From NCBI RefSeq assembly GCF_022048975.1, contig NZ_JAKMHX010000023.1:248001-312000 (forward strand): a stretch of 64,000 bases of DNA, read 5' to 3'. The first letter of the stretch is position 1, and every line of letters starts with the position of its first letter. The translations under genes and the position numbers were made by a program. This stretch comes from Sporosarcina cyprini. GTDB lineage: Bacteria; Bacillota; Bacilli; Bacillales_A; Planococcaceae. The notes beneath the pieces are model-generated. The model saw only the letters and a list, made by a program, of their open reading frames with translations, made no database searches and was not told where the DNA came from. Positions 1 through 8,814 of this stretch are shown one piece after another.

Positions 1-12
1 ATGCTGCTCTGT

Positions 13-210
13 CGAACCACTCGTATATTTTGTGGACACTTCGAATAAGCAGGCTAACCGATCGTATCTTTGCCTGAACCACTTGTATAATCCATCAACC
101 GCTCGTATATTTCCAATACCGCTCAATTCTCCTGTCGAACCACTCGTTTAAGTTGGCAACAGCTCGTATATTTCGTGAACCGCTCGAATAAGCAGTCTAA
201 CCACTCGTAT
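13..210 (-). repeat. Helically phased repeat array A0
   Basis: Ten copies of a degenerate core AACCRCTCG (CGAGYGGTT on the minus strand) lie in non-coding DNA. The C of the TCG step falls at about 22, 42, 63, 84, 104, 124, 145, 165, 185 and 206, so spacing is 20 or 21 bp throughout although the bases between cores vary. The same core recurs in opposite orientation at 10304-10723 and 22941-23100. Function unknown; the core and the spacing are conserved, the filler is not. Confidence 0.8.
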
Positions 211-499
211 CGCGTTCCTACCTGTGATGATTTCTATTGAAATTGAATCTACCGGGACACAAGACACCATTATTAAACTCCATAATCAAACCAATCCTCA
301 TTCACTCTAACAGACTAAAGTATCATCCTCATTCGACCTTTTGTATGAGTTTATCACTAAACATTTCCTGCGACTTTTGTACAAAGAACCAAAAATTATG
401 TCTAAATTTTGTCGAAAGGTTGTGTGTGCGACTATATCATATAAATCTTCAGACTATTAGAATGAAAACAAGAATCAGAAAGTTGAAGGGGGCGGGTGA
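211..499 (+). promoter_or_regulatory. Leader region of the glcD operon
   Basis: This is non-coding DNA between the repeat array and glcD. The best promoter candidate is weak: TTGTCG at 409-414 and TATATC at 433-438 with an 18-bp gap. No operator dyad or cre site is obvious. The ribosome site AAGGGGG at 485-491 serves glcD. A 92-codon open frame here has no ribosome site and no recognisable family features. Confidence 0.3.
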
Positions 500-1912
500 A
501 TGGATGAACGGGTGATGGAACAGCTGATTGCGATCACTGGCCGTTCTTATGCGAAGACGACGACCGCTCAGAAGTTGGCTTATTCCTATGATGCGACCGC
601 GAATTTTCAGGCACTGCCTGATTTGGTGTTGTCGCCATCTTCGATAGAGGAAGTACAGGAAATCGTGAGAGTGTGTGCCGCGAATGAGGTGCCGATCGTT
701 TCTCGTGGTTCCGGAACCAATTTGGCAGCGGGCACGGCGCCGACGTCAGGGGGCGTTGTTCTTCTGTTCAATCGAATGAATCAAATTCTGGAGCTGGATG
801 AGGAGAATTTGACGATTACGGTTCAGCCGGGCGTCATTACTCGGGAGATTAATGAAGTGGTGGAGTCGAAAGGCTTCCTGTATCCGCCAGATCCGAGTTC
901 GATGAAGATTTCAACGATCGGCGGAAATGTTGCGGAGAATTCCGGTGGATTGCGTGGATTGAAATATGGCGTGACCCGGGATTATGTAAAAGGGTTGAAG
1001 GTGGTTCTGCCATCCGGGGAGCTGCTGACGACCGGAGGAAAGTTGACGAAAGACGTGGCGGGCTATGATTTGACGAGTTTGTATGTCGGTTCGGAAGGGA
1101 CACTTGGGGTCATTGTCGAGATTACACTTGGATTGATTCCGGCGCCGAAGACGAAACAGACACTGCTCGTTTTCTATGACAAATTGGAAAAGGCGGCGGA
1201 GACGGTTTCGGCGATTATCGCTGCGAAGATCGTACCGGCTACGCTGGAATTCATGGATAAAGGGACGATCGAGACAGTTGAGGATTATATGAAAATCGGT
1301 CTTCCGACAGACTGTGAAGCGATGCTGCTCATTGAGCAGGATGGCGAACCTGCAGTCGTTACGGAAGATATGAAACTCATTCATCAGATCTGTCAGGAGA
1401 AAGGTGCCACTTCTACACAAATGGCACAATCAGCCGAGGAAGCGGAACAGCTGAGCACCGCCAGGCGGGTTGCCCTGTCGGCACTAGCGAGAAAACGTCC
1501 GACGACCATTTTGGAGGATGCAACGGTGCCGCGATCGGAAATTGCCAATATGGTGAGAGCTATCCAGGAAATCGCGAAAAAATATGACCTTCTCATTTGT
1601 ACATTTGGCCATGCAGGCGATGGAAACTTACATCCGACCATCTTAACGGATGTGCGGGATGAGGATGAGATGACACGTGTTGAAATGGCGTTTGCCGAGA
1701 TTTTCAACCAAGCGATTCAGCTCGGCGGAACGATTACCGGAGAGCATGGTGTCGGAGAAATGAAGGCTCCCTATTTGGAATGGAAAATCGGCACGGCAGG
1801 CATCGAATTAATGAAAGCGCTTAAATTAGCGGTTGATCCTTTGAACATCATGAATCCAGGCAAGATTTTCGCCAAGGATTCGAAGAAGAGAGTTGTGGTG
1901 CACAATGGGTAG
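500..1912 (+). CDS. glcD: FAD-linked 2-hydroxyacid dehydrogenase, GlcD-like
   Basis: This 470-residue flavoprotein resembles the glycolate oxidase GlcD / D-lactate dehydrogenase family, which oxidises 2-hydroxyacids to 2-oxoacids. The PCMH-type FAD domain covers roughly residues 35-215, with RGSGTNL and the IGGNVAENSGG loop. The C-terminal FAD-oxidase domain carries HAGDGNLHP and GEHGVGE, typical of the family. ATG 500 lies 8 nt after AAGGGGG; a second in-frame ATG at 515 is possible. It overlaps the iron-sulfur partner gene by 8 nt, so the two are probably translated together. No GlcE-like third subunit follows, so the enzyme is probably a two-subunit type. The true substrate (glycolate, lactate or another hydroxyacid) cannot be told from sequence. 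Confidence 0.9.
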   Translation: MDERVMEQLIAITGRSYAKTTTAQKLAYSYDATANFQALPDLVLSPSSIEEVQEIVRVCAANEVPIVSRGSGTNLAAGTAPTSGGVVLLFNRMNQILELDEENLTITVQPGVITREINEVVESKGFLYPPDPSSMKISTIGGNVAENSGGLRGLKYGVTRDYVKGLKVVLPSGELLTTGGKLTKDVAGYDLTSLYVGSEGTLGVIVEITLGLIPAPKTKQTLLVFYDKLEKAAETVSAIIAAKIVPATLEFMDKGTIETVEDYMKIGLPTDCEAMLLIEQDGEPAVVTEDMKLIHQICQEKGATSTQMAQSAEEAEQLSTARRVALSALARKRPTTILEDATVPRSEIANMVRAIQEIAKKYDLLICTFGHAGDGNLHPTILTDVRDEDEMTRVEMAFAEIFNQAIQLGGTITGEHGVGEMKAPYLEWKIGTAGIELMKALKLAVDPLNIMNPGKIFAKDSKKRVVVHNG

Positions 1913-3221
1913 CCTTCAGGCTGAAAAAATCAGGCAATCCTTCGTCACCCGTGTGAATGAAGACCGTCTGATGGATTGCATGCGGTGCGGTTTCTGTCTT
2001 CCGGCCTGTCCTACGTACATCCACTCCGGACATGACGAGACCCAATCACCGCGCGGCCGGATTGCCTTGATGAAAGCGGTTCGGGACGGTGTGGTTGAAT
2101 GGGATGGTTCCATTGAGGAAGCATTTGACCTTTGCCTCGGCTGCCGGGCTTGTGAGCCGGCCTGTCCGGCTGGTGTGCAGTATGGCACGCTGATTGAGGA
2201 GACGCGAGACGCTATCGTTTCTGCGAAAGATCAATCGCTCAAGGAAAAGCTCATCCGCAAAGGGGCGTTTGACCATCTGTTTGCGGATCAGCGAAAAATG
2301 CAGGCTGCAGTGAAACTGGTAACATTTTATCAAAAAACAGGACTGCAAAAAGTGGTGCGGAAAATCGGGTTCTTGGAATTATTCCCTTCCTTTATGAAAG
2401 ATATGGAGCGGGCTTTGCCGGAACCACCGAAGCGAAAGAGGGATTCCGTATTGCGAAGTCCGGCAAAAACAAAAGTTGCCTTCTTTACAGGCTGTCTCAT
2501 GGACACGATGTTCAAGGAAACGAACCGGAATACGATCGAGCTTCTAGAACGGTTAGGATGCGAGGTTGTCCTTCCAAAAGGCCAGCAGTGCTGCGGAGCG
2601 TTGCAAGGTCACAGCGGGGAAATGGAGCGAGCCAAACGGAATGCTTTGGTGAACATCGAAGCGTTCGATGACGTGGCATTTGATTTTATTGTCAATAACG
2701 CCGGAGGCTGCGGCGCATTTCTTTCGGAGTATGACCGTTTGTTCGAAGGGGAGTCTCCTGAACTCTATGCAAAAGCAAAACGTTTTGTGGACAAGCAGAT
2801 CGACATTTCTTCGTTGCTTGTGAAGCTCGGCATAGTAGCTGAGCTTGAAAAATTGCCTTCCACAGAGGCTGTGGAAATCGTCACCTATCAGGATTCCTGT
2901 CATTTACGGAATGTAAATGGGGTCACGGACGAACCACGCACGATCTTAAAAGCGGTACAAAGCAGTGTGTTTACGGAAATGCCTGGCGCGAATCTCTGTT
3001 GCGGTTCCGCTGGTATCTATAATTTGCTTCAACCTGAAATGGCGTCAAAGATTTTGGAATCGAAAATGAAAGAGGTGAAAGAGATTCAAGCATCGACCAT
3101 TATTACGACGAATCCAGGGTGCTTGCTTCAAATGAAAGTAGGGGTGGAGCGTGAAGGTCTTTCATCGACTGCACGAGCCATGCATTTAGTGGATTTTATC
3201 CACGAAAAGATAATCCAATAA
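1905..3221 (+). CDS. glcF: Iron-sulfur subunit of glycolate oxidase type, GlcF-like
   Basis: This 438-residue protein passes electrons from the FAD subunit onward. It has two 4Fe-4S ferredoxin motifs near the N-terminus (CMRCGFCLPACP and CLGCRACEPACP) and two cysteine-rich CCG domains, seen as QQCCGALQGHSG and ANLCCGSAG. This is the GlcF/LutA-like arrangement. ATG 1905 is preferred over an in-frame TTG at 1893; it overlaps the glcD stop by 8 nt and follows GAAGAAGAGAG. It sits second in the operon, directly before the TRAP genes, with a 15-nt gap. Confidence 0.9.
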   Translation: MGSLQAEKIRQSFVTRVNEDRLMDCMRCGFCLPACPTYIHSGHDETQSPRGRIALMKAVRDGVVEWDGSIEEAFDLCLGCRACEPACPAGVQYGTLIEETRDAIVSAKDQSLKEKLIRKGAFDHLFADQRKMQAAVKLVTFYQKTGLQKVVRKIGFLELFPSFMKDMERALPEPPKRKRDSVLRSPAKTKVAFFTGCLMDTMFKETNRNTIELLERLGCEVVLPKGQQCCGALQGHSGEMERAKRNALVNIEAFDDVAFDFIVNNAGGCGAFLSEYDRLFEGESPELYAKAKRFVDKQIDISSLLVKLGIVAELEKLPSTEAVEIVTYQDSCHLRNVNGVTDEPRTILKAVQSSVFTEMPGANLCCGSAGIYNLLQPEMASKILESKMKEVKEIQASTIITTNPGCLLQMKVGVEREGLSSTARAMHLVDFIHEKIIQ

Positions 3222-3236
3222 TCGGAGGGAAATGGA

Positions 3237-4268
3237 ATGAGAAAAAGAAAGAGCACAATTTTTGGAGCAATCGGTTTATCCGCAATGCTATTGCTAGGGG
3301 CTTGTTCATCAGCGAAAGGTGATACGGAATCAGGTGCAGGATCAGAGGATAAGTCATACAACTTGAAGATGTCTGTCACGGTTAATGATTCTTCGACTTG
3401 GTATAAGGCTGCAGAGAAGCTTGCCAATGATATGAAGGAAGAGACCGATGGACGTATCAATATCGAAATCTATCCGAATGAACAGCTGTCCGGTGGAGAT
3501 TCCGGTAAAGGCGTTGAATTATTGGCGAAAGGGCAAACCGATTTGAGTTTCCACTCGACAATCATTTATTCGATCTTGGATCCTCGTTTTGGAGTAGCGA
3601 GCGCACCATTCCTTTTCAAGGATACAGACGGAGTTGACAAAGTGTTTGGCGGTGAGGGTGGAGACGCAATAGCTGACATCCTTCGCGAAAAAGGCGTCGA
3701 GACATTAGGTTTCGGGGAAAACGGTTTCCGCCAAATTACGAACAGCAAACATGAAATTAAGTCGCCTGAAGATTTGAAGGGCATGAAAATCCGGATTCCT
3801 GGTATCACGATGTATACGGACTTGTACAGAGAACTAGGTGCGGATCCAACGACGATGACATTCTCCGAAGTGTTCACATCCTTGCAGCAAGGTACGATTC
3901 ATGGACAGGAAAACCCGATTGATGTTATTCATTCTTCGAAGTTGAACGAAGTACAAGATTACATCACGACATGGAACTATTCCTATGATCCGCTTGTGCT
4001 TGGAATTAACAAGAAGCTATTTGACTCGATGAGCAAAGAAGATCAGGAACTTTTCAAGAAGCTGGGCAAAGAAGCAGCTGAGTACCAAGTGAAAATCGCA
4101 CGTGAAAAAGAAGCAAACCAAATTGATGCATTGAAATCGTCCGGCATGCAGTTCTATGAGCCGACAGAGGAAGAATTGGCATCCTTTAAAGAAGCAGTTC
4201 AGCCAGTCTATGACAAGTATAAGGACATTTGGGGCGAAGACTTGCTAAAAGCGTTCCAAAACCAATAA
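3237..4268 (+). CDS. TRAP transporter solute-binding lipoprotein, DctP family
   Basis: This is the extracytoplasmic binding protein (343 residues) of a tripartite TRAP importer for organic acids. The N-terminus is a lipoprotein signal with lipobox LLGACSS near residue 23, as expected in a Gram-positive. The body has DctP-family landmarks: the GFRQITNS region, the PEDLKGMKIRIP strand and the GTIHGQENP loop, which in this family contacts the substrate carboxylate. ATG 3237 follows GGAGGGA. Its two membrane partners follow directly. Together with glcDF upstream and the CoA-ligase genes downstream, the ligand is probably a carboxylic or hydroxycarboxylic acid; this is inference. Confidence 0.92.
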   Translation: MRKRKSTIFGAIGLSAMLLLGACSSAKGDTESGAGSEDKSYNLKMSVTVNDSSTWYKAAEKLANDMKEETDGRINIEIYPNEQLSGGDSGKGVELLAKGQTDLSFHSTIIYSILDPRFGVASAPFLFKDTDGVDKVFGGEGGDAIADILREKGVETLGFGENGFRQITNSKHEIKSPEDLKGMKIRIPGITMYTDLYRELGADPTTMTFSEVFTSLQQGTIHGQENPIDVIHSSKLNEVQDYITTWNYSYDPLVLGINKKLFDSMSKEDQELFKKLGKEAAEYQVKIAREKEANQIDALKSSGMQFYEPTEEELASFKEAVQPVYDKYKDIWGEDLLKAFQNQ

Positions 4269-4285
4269 TACTGGGGGTTACATGA

Positions 4286-4771
4286 ATGGAAAGAGTAATC
4301 AGCAAGTTGGAAGAATGGATTGTCGCTATCGTATTGTCCATCATGTCAACCATTGCATTCGTCAATATCCTCTCGAGGGGATTTGCAAGCTATTCCTTCT
4401 CGTTTACGGAGGAAGTGACCGTCAATCTATTCGTTATGCTGACGTTTGTCGGAACAGCCATTGGTGTGCGTGAACACGCACACCTTGGCTTTACTCTTCT
4501 TTATGATATAGCGAATGTTGCTTTCAAGCGGGTCATTTCCGTACTTGTCGGTATGATGATGCTCCTGCTGTTCGGCGTTCTTCTTTATTTCGGAATCCAA
4601 ATGGTGCAATTCCAGATGGATATGGGCCAAAAAACACCATCACTCGGCTGGCCGCAATGGTGGTTCTCTCTCGCGATGCCGCTTGGCGCACTCCTATGTA
4701 TCTATCGGACTATCCAAGCGACAATAAAAGAATTACGGGGACAAGATGAGAAAGGAGAGCAGCTCTCATGA
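4286..4771 (+). CDS. TRAP transporter small permease, DctQ family
   Basis: This 161-residue membrane protein has four predicted helices and matches the DctQ family. ATG 4286 lies after GGGGGTT. Recognisable pieces are the FTEEVTVNLFVMLTFVGTAIG segment around helix 2 and the SLGWPQWWFSLAMPLG stretch before helix 4, which are typical of DctQ. It overlaps the large permease gene by the sequence ATGA, suggesting translational coupling and 1:1 assembly with it. Confidence 0.9.
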   Translation: MERVISKLEEWIVAIVLSIMSTIAFVNILSRGFASYSFSFTEEVTVNLFVMLTFVGTAIGVREHAHLGFTLLYDIANVAFKRVISVLVGMMMLLLFGVLLYFGIQMVQFQMDMGQKTPSLGWPQWWFSLAMPLGALLCIYRTIQATIKELRGQDEKGEQLS

Positions 4772-6087
4772 TGGCGTTTATTTTATTCGGTTTATTTTTC
4801 CTGTTAGTCATGTTGCGTATGCCAATTGCGATTGCACTTGCTGTGTCCTCCATTGCCGTCTTGTTCACAGGCAGCGGGGTATTTGGTTTGGAACTGGTTG
4901 CCGACATCATGTATACAAGTGTAGCGAAATTCACGTTGCTGGCCATTCCGTTTTTTATTTTAGCCGGCGTCATCATGGAGCAGGCGGGCATTTCCAAGCG
5001 TTTGATTGATTTCGCTCAATCGCTGGTAGGCCATCGTAAGAGCGGTATTGTGTTTGTTACTGTATTGACGGCCATCTTCTTCGCGGCCATTTCAGGTTCA
5101 GGCCCGGCGACTGTAGCCGCTATCGGAGGCATCCTTGTGCCGGCGATGGTGAAAAGTGGTTACAAGAAAGAGACAGCAGGCGGCCTCGTGGCAAGCTCGG
5201 GAGCGATCGGAATCATCATCCCGCCAAGTATTGCGTTCATCGTCTTCGCTGTCGTGGCAGGCGATCAAATTCCTGTGTCCATCGGCCGATTATTCATGGC
5301 GGGCGTTGTGCCAGGGTTGCTTTTAGGGTTAGGTTTCATATTGGCAGCGATGTATGTCAGGTGGAAACAAGAGAAGAAGGAAGGTCCGATCGAGGTAGTC
5401 ATGACGAAAAAGGCGACTGGCGAGGAAAGACTGAAAGCGTTTACAGGCGCTATTTGGGGACTTCTCATTCCGGTCATCATTCTCGGCGGAATTTACGGTG
5501 GCTTCTTCACACCGACTGAAGCGGCAGTTGTCGCTGTATTTTACGGGTTGTTCGTCGGCTTCTTCATCTACCGCGAATTAACACTGAAGAAACTGTATGA
5601 CATTTTGATTGCTTCTTCTATTCAAACGGCGGTTGTCATGTTTATCGTCAGTGCGGCTTCCGTGTATGCGTATATCATCACGACGGAACAGATTGCAAGA
5701 CAGATTTCAGACGCGATGCTGAGCATCTCGGATAATCCAATCATCATCCTATTGCTCGTAAATATTATATTGCTTATTGCAGGTATGTTCATTGATGCCA
5801 TCTCTGCTTATTACATATTCATTCCGATTTTATTACCGATCATGCTTGCATTTAACGTGGACCCGACTGTGTTTGGCGTTTTCATGACGGTGAACTTGGC
5901 GATCGGTTTGTTTACTCCTCCCGTTGGACTCAACTTGTTCGTCGCGGCAGGCATATCCAAAACGTCGATTGGCCAAATATCGAAAGGTGTGCTGCCTTTC
6001 GTCGTATCATCCATCATCATCTTATTGTTAATCACATATATCCCGCAGATTTCCACATTCCTGCCGGATCTATTGAACATTAAATAG
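4768..6087 (+). CDS. TRAP transporter large permease, DctM family
   Basis: This 439-residue protein is the sodium-coupled transport subunit of the TRAP importer and is of normal family length. It is strongly hydrophobic, about 11-12 helices. Family motifs include AISGSGPATVAAIGGILVPAM, GAIGIIIPPSIAFIV and FTPPVGLNLFVAAGI. It begins at ATG 4768 inside the end of the DctQ gene. The SDR gene follows after 11 nt, so the transporter is part of the same transcript as the downstream enzymes. Confidence 0.93.
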   Translation: MMAFILFGLFFLLVMLRMPIAIALAVSSIAVLFTGSGVFGLELVADIMYTSVAKFTLLAIPFFILAGVIMEQAGISKRLIDFAQSLVGHRKSGIVFVTVLTAIFFAAISGSGPATVAAIGGILVPAMVKSGYKKETAGGLVASSGAIGIIIPPSIAFIVFAVVAGDQIPVSIGRLFMAGVVPGLLLGLGFILAAMYVRWKQEKKEGPIEVVMTKKATGEERLKAFTGAIWGLLIPVIILGGIYGGFFTPTEAAVVAVFYGLFVGFFIYRELTLKKLYDILIASSIQTAVVMFIVSAASVYAYIITTEQIARQISDAMLSISDNPIIILLLVNIILLIAGMFIDAISAYYIFIPILLPIMLAFNVDPTVFGVFMTVNLAIGLFTPPVGLNLFVAAGISKTSIGQISKGVLPFVVSSIIILLLITYIPQISTFLPDLLNIK

Positions 6088-6098
6088 GGGGCGACATC

Positions 6099-6860
6099 GT
6101 GAGATTAAAGGGACAAACAGCAATCATTACAGGTGCGGCCAGTGGTATTGGCGCAGAATCAGCGATTATCCTGTCGAGGGAAGGTGCTAATGTTGTTCTC
6201 GTTGATTTGAATTCGTGCGAGAAAACAATTGAATCGATTCAAAGCCAATCAACCGATGCGAGCGTCATGGAATGCCTGGGGGATATCCGCGATCCTGAAT
6301 TTGTGAAAGCGACGGTCGCCCGTGCATCCGATACGTACGGAGAACTTCATATTTTAGTGAACAATGCGGGAACATGCGGCAGACTCGGTATCGATACGAT
6401 GACGCTAGATGTGTGGGACCGTGATATGGATACAAATGTGAAAGCTGCATTTCTGTTTATCCAGGCGATTGTCTATCCGCATATGGTGGAGCAGAAATAC
6501 GGGCGAATCATCAATATCAGTTCAATCTCCGGCTTAAATGGCGGCGTTATTTCCGGCCAGGAGGACAACAACGGACGTTCCGGCCCTGCCTATTCCGCCT
6601 CTAAAGGGGCAGTCATCGCGTTGACCAAGTGGGTGGCAAAGGAGCTGGGCGTTCATGGAATTACATGCAATTCAGTGGCCCCGGGTGCCACATTGACTGG
6701 CATAACGACTGGCGTTGCATACGATGTAAGCCAGCAAGCTATTAAGCGTATGGGGACGCCGCAAGATATTGCGGAGGCCGTTCTGTATTTCGCTTCTCCT
6801 GAATCGAGCTATACAACTGGGCAAGTACTCAAAGTAGATGGAGGCTACAGCTTTGGATAA
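6099..6860 (+). CDS. Short-chain dehydrogenase/reductase, FabG-like
   Basis: This 253-residue classical SDR probably oxidises or reduces a hydroxyl/keto group, perhaps a 3-hydroxyacyl intermediate. It has the cofactor motif TGAASGIG at residues 10-17, NNAG near residue 88, and the Ser-Tyr-Lys active site in SSISG and YSASK. The C-terminus ends in GQVLKVDGGYSFG as in FabG-like enzymes. Asp at the end of strand 2 (VLVDLN) suggests NAD rather than NADP; this is inference. The start is GTG 6099 after AGGGGGCGA. In context it may act between the acyl-CoA ligase and the thiolase, as in a beta-oxidation-like sequence. Confidence 0.9.
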   Translation: MRLKGQTAIITGAASGIGAESAIILSREGANVVLVDLNSCEKTIESIQSQSTDASVMECLGDIRDPEFVKATVARASDTYGELHILVNNAGTCGRLGIDTMTLDVWDRDMDTNVKAAFLFIQAIVYPHMVEQKYGRIINISSISGLNGGVISGQEDNNGRSGPAYSASKGAVIALTKWVAKELGVHGITCNSVAPGATLTGITTGVAYDVSQQAIKRMGTPQDIAEAVLYFASPESSYTTGQVLKVDGGYSFG

Positions 6861-7326
6861 TCGGGTTCAAGCAGTATTAGATCAAAAAACGAATCGGATT
6901 GCCGGAAGATTCATGAAAGGGATCGACCTTTTTGAAGGATTTAAGGAAGTTTGCCGTGCTTATCAAGTGACCGCCGCTCAATTCCAATGCATCGGATCAC
7001 TCGATTATGCGACGTATGTCCAGCTGGATCAAACGGCGGAAGGCGGCTTGAAATATTCCAAAAAGCTTAAGACGGACACACCGATCGAATTGTTGTCGGG
7101 CACCGGGTTTATCGGGCTGGATCTGCAAGGGGAATTGGAGGTCCATTTCCACGGAATGTTTATTGACTGTGATAAAAAAATCGATGGCGGCCATTTTATC
7201 GACGGAGAAAATCCGGTAGCTGTCACGATTGAATATATGCTGTTTCCGTTGCATGAAGTTGCATTGCAGCGCGGAAACGACGAATTTTGGAATATGCCTG
7301 TATTCCAATTCGCGGAGAAGGAGTGA
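6853..7326 (+). CDS. PPC/DUF296 domain protein
   Basis: This 157-residue protein resembles the PPC (DUF296) domain found in archaeal and bacterial single-domain proteins and plant AT-hook proteins. Matching features are the GRFMKGIDLFEGF start, the central ELHVH-like segment LEVHFHGMFID with its histidines, and the GGHFIDG loop. The best start is TTG 6853, placed 8 nt after GGAGG at 6840-6844 and overlapping the SDR stop by 8 nt; an upstream ATG 6838 has no such site. Bacterial members lack an agreed function; placement between SDR and CoA ligase suggests a part in the same catabolic route. Confidence 0.75.
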   Translation: MDNRVQAVLDQKTNRIAGRFMKGIDLFEGFKEVCRAYQVTAAQFQCIGSLDYATYVQLDQTAEGGLKYSKKLKTDTPIELLSGTGFIGLDLQGELEVHFHGMFIDCDKKIDGGHFIDGENPVAVTIEYMLFPLHEVALQRGNDEFWNMPVFQFAEKE

Positions 7327-7332
7327 TTCATT

Positions 7333-8814
7333 GTGGAAACGTTAGGTAAACTTGCGGTGAAATCAGCGGTTGCTAATCCAAACAAGCTCGCTGTGAAAGA
7401 CAAAGACCGTTCATTCACATATAAAGAGTTGTTGGAAAGAGCTCATGCGCTGGCGGCTTATTTCCATCATAAAGGATTGAAGAAAGGCGACCGGATCGGC
7501 ATTTTGATGCCAAACCGTCTCGAACATATTGAACTCGATGTGGCGGTAGCGCTTGGCGGATTTATTAAAGTGCCGCTCAACTACCGACTCCATCCGAAAG
7601 AGCATCAGTATATGCTATCTGATGCGGATGTCGGCCAGTTAATTGGCGATCAGGAGCTCATCGACGCTATTGGCACCGAAGTGGAGACGCTTTTGGTCGG
7701 CGCGTCTTACGAAGAAGTCATCCAATCCTATGTCGGAGCAGGGTTTGCAGAACAGGTGGAAGAGGACGACCTGTTCGCCATCATGTATACATCCGGCACG
7801 ACGGGCAATCCGAAAGGGGTTATGCTCTCCCACCGGAATATGATTGCCGGTGCCGTATCTCTAGCACTCGTTTGTGAAACGGATTACACCGACATTATCG
7901 GACACGTGGCGCCGCTTACGCACGGGAGTAACTTCCTTTCCCATGTAGCTTGGCTGTATGGTTTGACACAAGTCGTTTTCGATAAATTCGAACCGGAAGA
8001 ATTCGTGAATGATCTGGCAAGAGAAAAAGTGTCTATTATCTTCCTCGTGCCTACGATGGTCAACTTGATGATCCAGCATCCGAATTTTGATCCTTCCAAA
8101 CTATCGACTTTAAAGAGCATCAACATGGCAGGCTCTCCAATTGCGGCAAGCAAACTGGAGCAGGCTCTCAAGCTGACTGGGCCTATTTTTGCAGAGACGT
8201 ACGGACAAGTCGAGGCACCGATGTGCATTACGATGATGCCGAAAAGGGAACTGGGCAACCGTCTTGAATCATGCGGACGCACAGGCCTGTTTGTAGACGT
8301 AAAGATCGTGGATGACGAAGGGAAAGAGCTGCCTGACGGTGAAGTCGGGGAAATCATCTGTAAAGGCTCACTTGTCATGAAGGGATACTGGAACAATGAA
8401 AAAGCGACGGCAGAAACGTTGCAGGACGGCTGGCTCCATACTGGCGATTTAGGCTGGAAAAATCCAGAAGGATACGTCCATATCGTCGATCGCAAAAAAG
8501 ACGTGATTATTTCAGGCGGCGTGAACATTTACCCGCGTGAAGTGGAAGAAGTACTGAACATGCATCCCGGCGTCAAGGAGACATGTGTCATCGGAGTTCC
8601 AGATGAGAAATGGGGAGAAAATGTCATTGCTTATGTCGTGCCAAATGGTACGCAGCAGGTGACAGATGAACAGCTGCTCGCTCTGTGCATCGAAAATATG
8701 GCCAGCTTTAAAAAGCCGAAGGAGATTCATATTGTCGAGGAATTGCCGAAAAGTTCCTACGGGAAAATCCTGAAGCGTGAGCTGCGCAACCAGCATGAAG
8801 AGGTGAAAGCATGA
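7333..8814 (+). CDS. AMP-forming acyl-CoA synthetase
   Basis: This 493-residue ANL-superfamily ligase activates a carboxylic acid to its CoA thioester with ATP. The P-loop-like motif YTSGTTGNPKGVMLSH lies near residues 152-167, the aromatic motif ETYGQVEAP near 285, GDLGW and the DRKKDVIISGGVNIYP hinge near 380-405, and the catalytic lysine motif SSYGKILKREL near the C-terminus. Length is typical for medium or long chain or aromatic acid ligases. GTG 7333 follows AAGGAG by 9 nt. The stop overlaps the thiolase start by ATGA. It probably activates the acid brought in by the TRAP importer; the acid is unknown. Confidence 0.92.
   Translation: METLGKLAVKSAVANPNKLAVKDKDRSFTYKELLERAHALAAYFHHKGLKKGDRIGILMPNRLEHIELDVAVALGGFIKVPLNYRLHPKEHQYMLSDADVGQLIGDQELIDAIGTEVETLLVGASYEEVIQSYVGAGFAEQVEEDDLFAIMYTSGTTGNPKGVMLSHRNMIAGAVSLALVCETDYTDIIGHVAPLTHGSNFLSHVAWLYGLTQVVFDKFEPEEFVNDLAREKVSIIFLVPTMVNLMIQHPNFDPSKLSTLKSINMAGSPIAASKLEQALKLTGPIFAETYGQVEAPMCITMMPKRELGNRLESCGRTGLFVDVKIVDDEGKELPDGEVGEIICKGSLVMKGYWNNEKATAETLQDGWLHTGDLGWKNPEGYVHIVDRKKDVIISGGVNIYPREVEEVLNMHPGVKETCVIGVPDEKWGENVIAYVVPNGTQQVTDEQLLALCIENMASFKKPKEIHIVEELPKSSYGKILKRELRNQHEEVKA

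Noticed and set aside
237-515. 92-codon open frame before glcD
   Set aside because: No ribosome site, odd composition, and it overlaps the glcD start region; no family features.
1893-1904. TTG 1893 as start of glcF
   Set aside because: It would lengthen the overlap and lies further from a usable ribosome site than ATG 1905.
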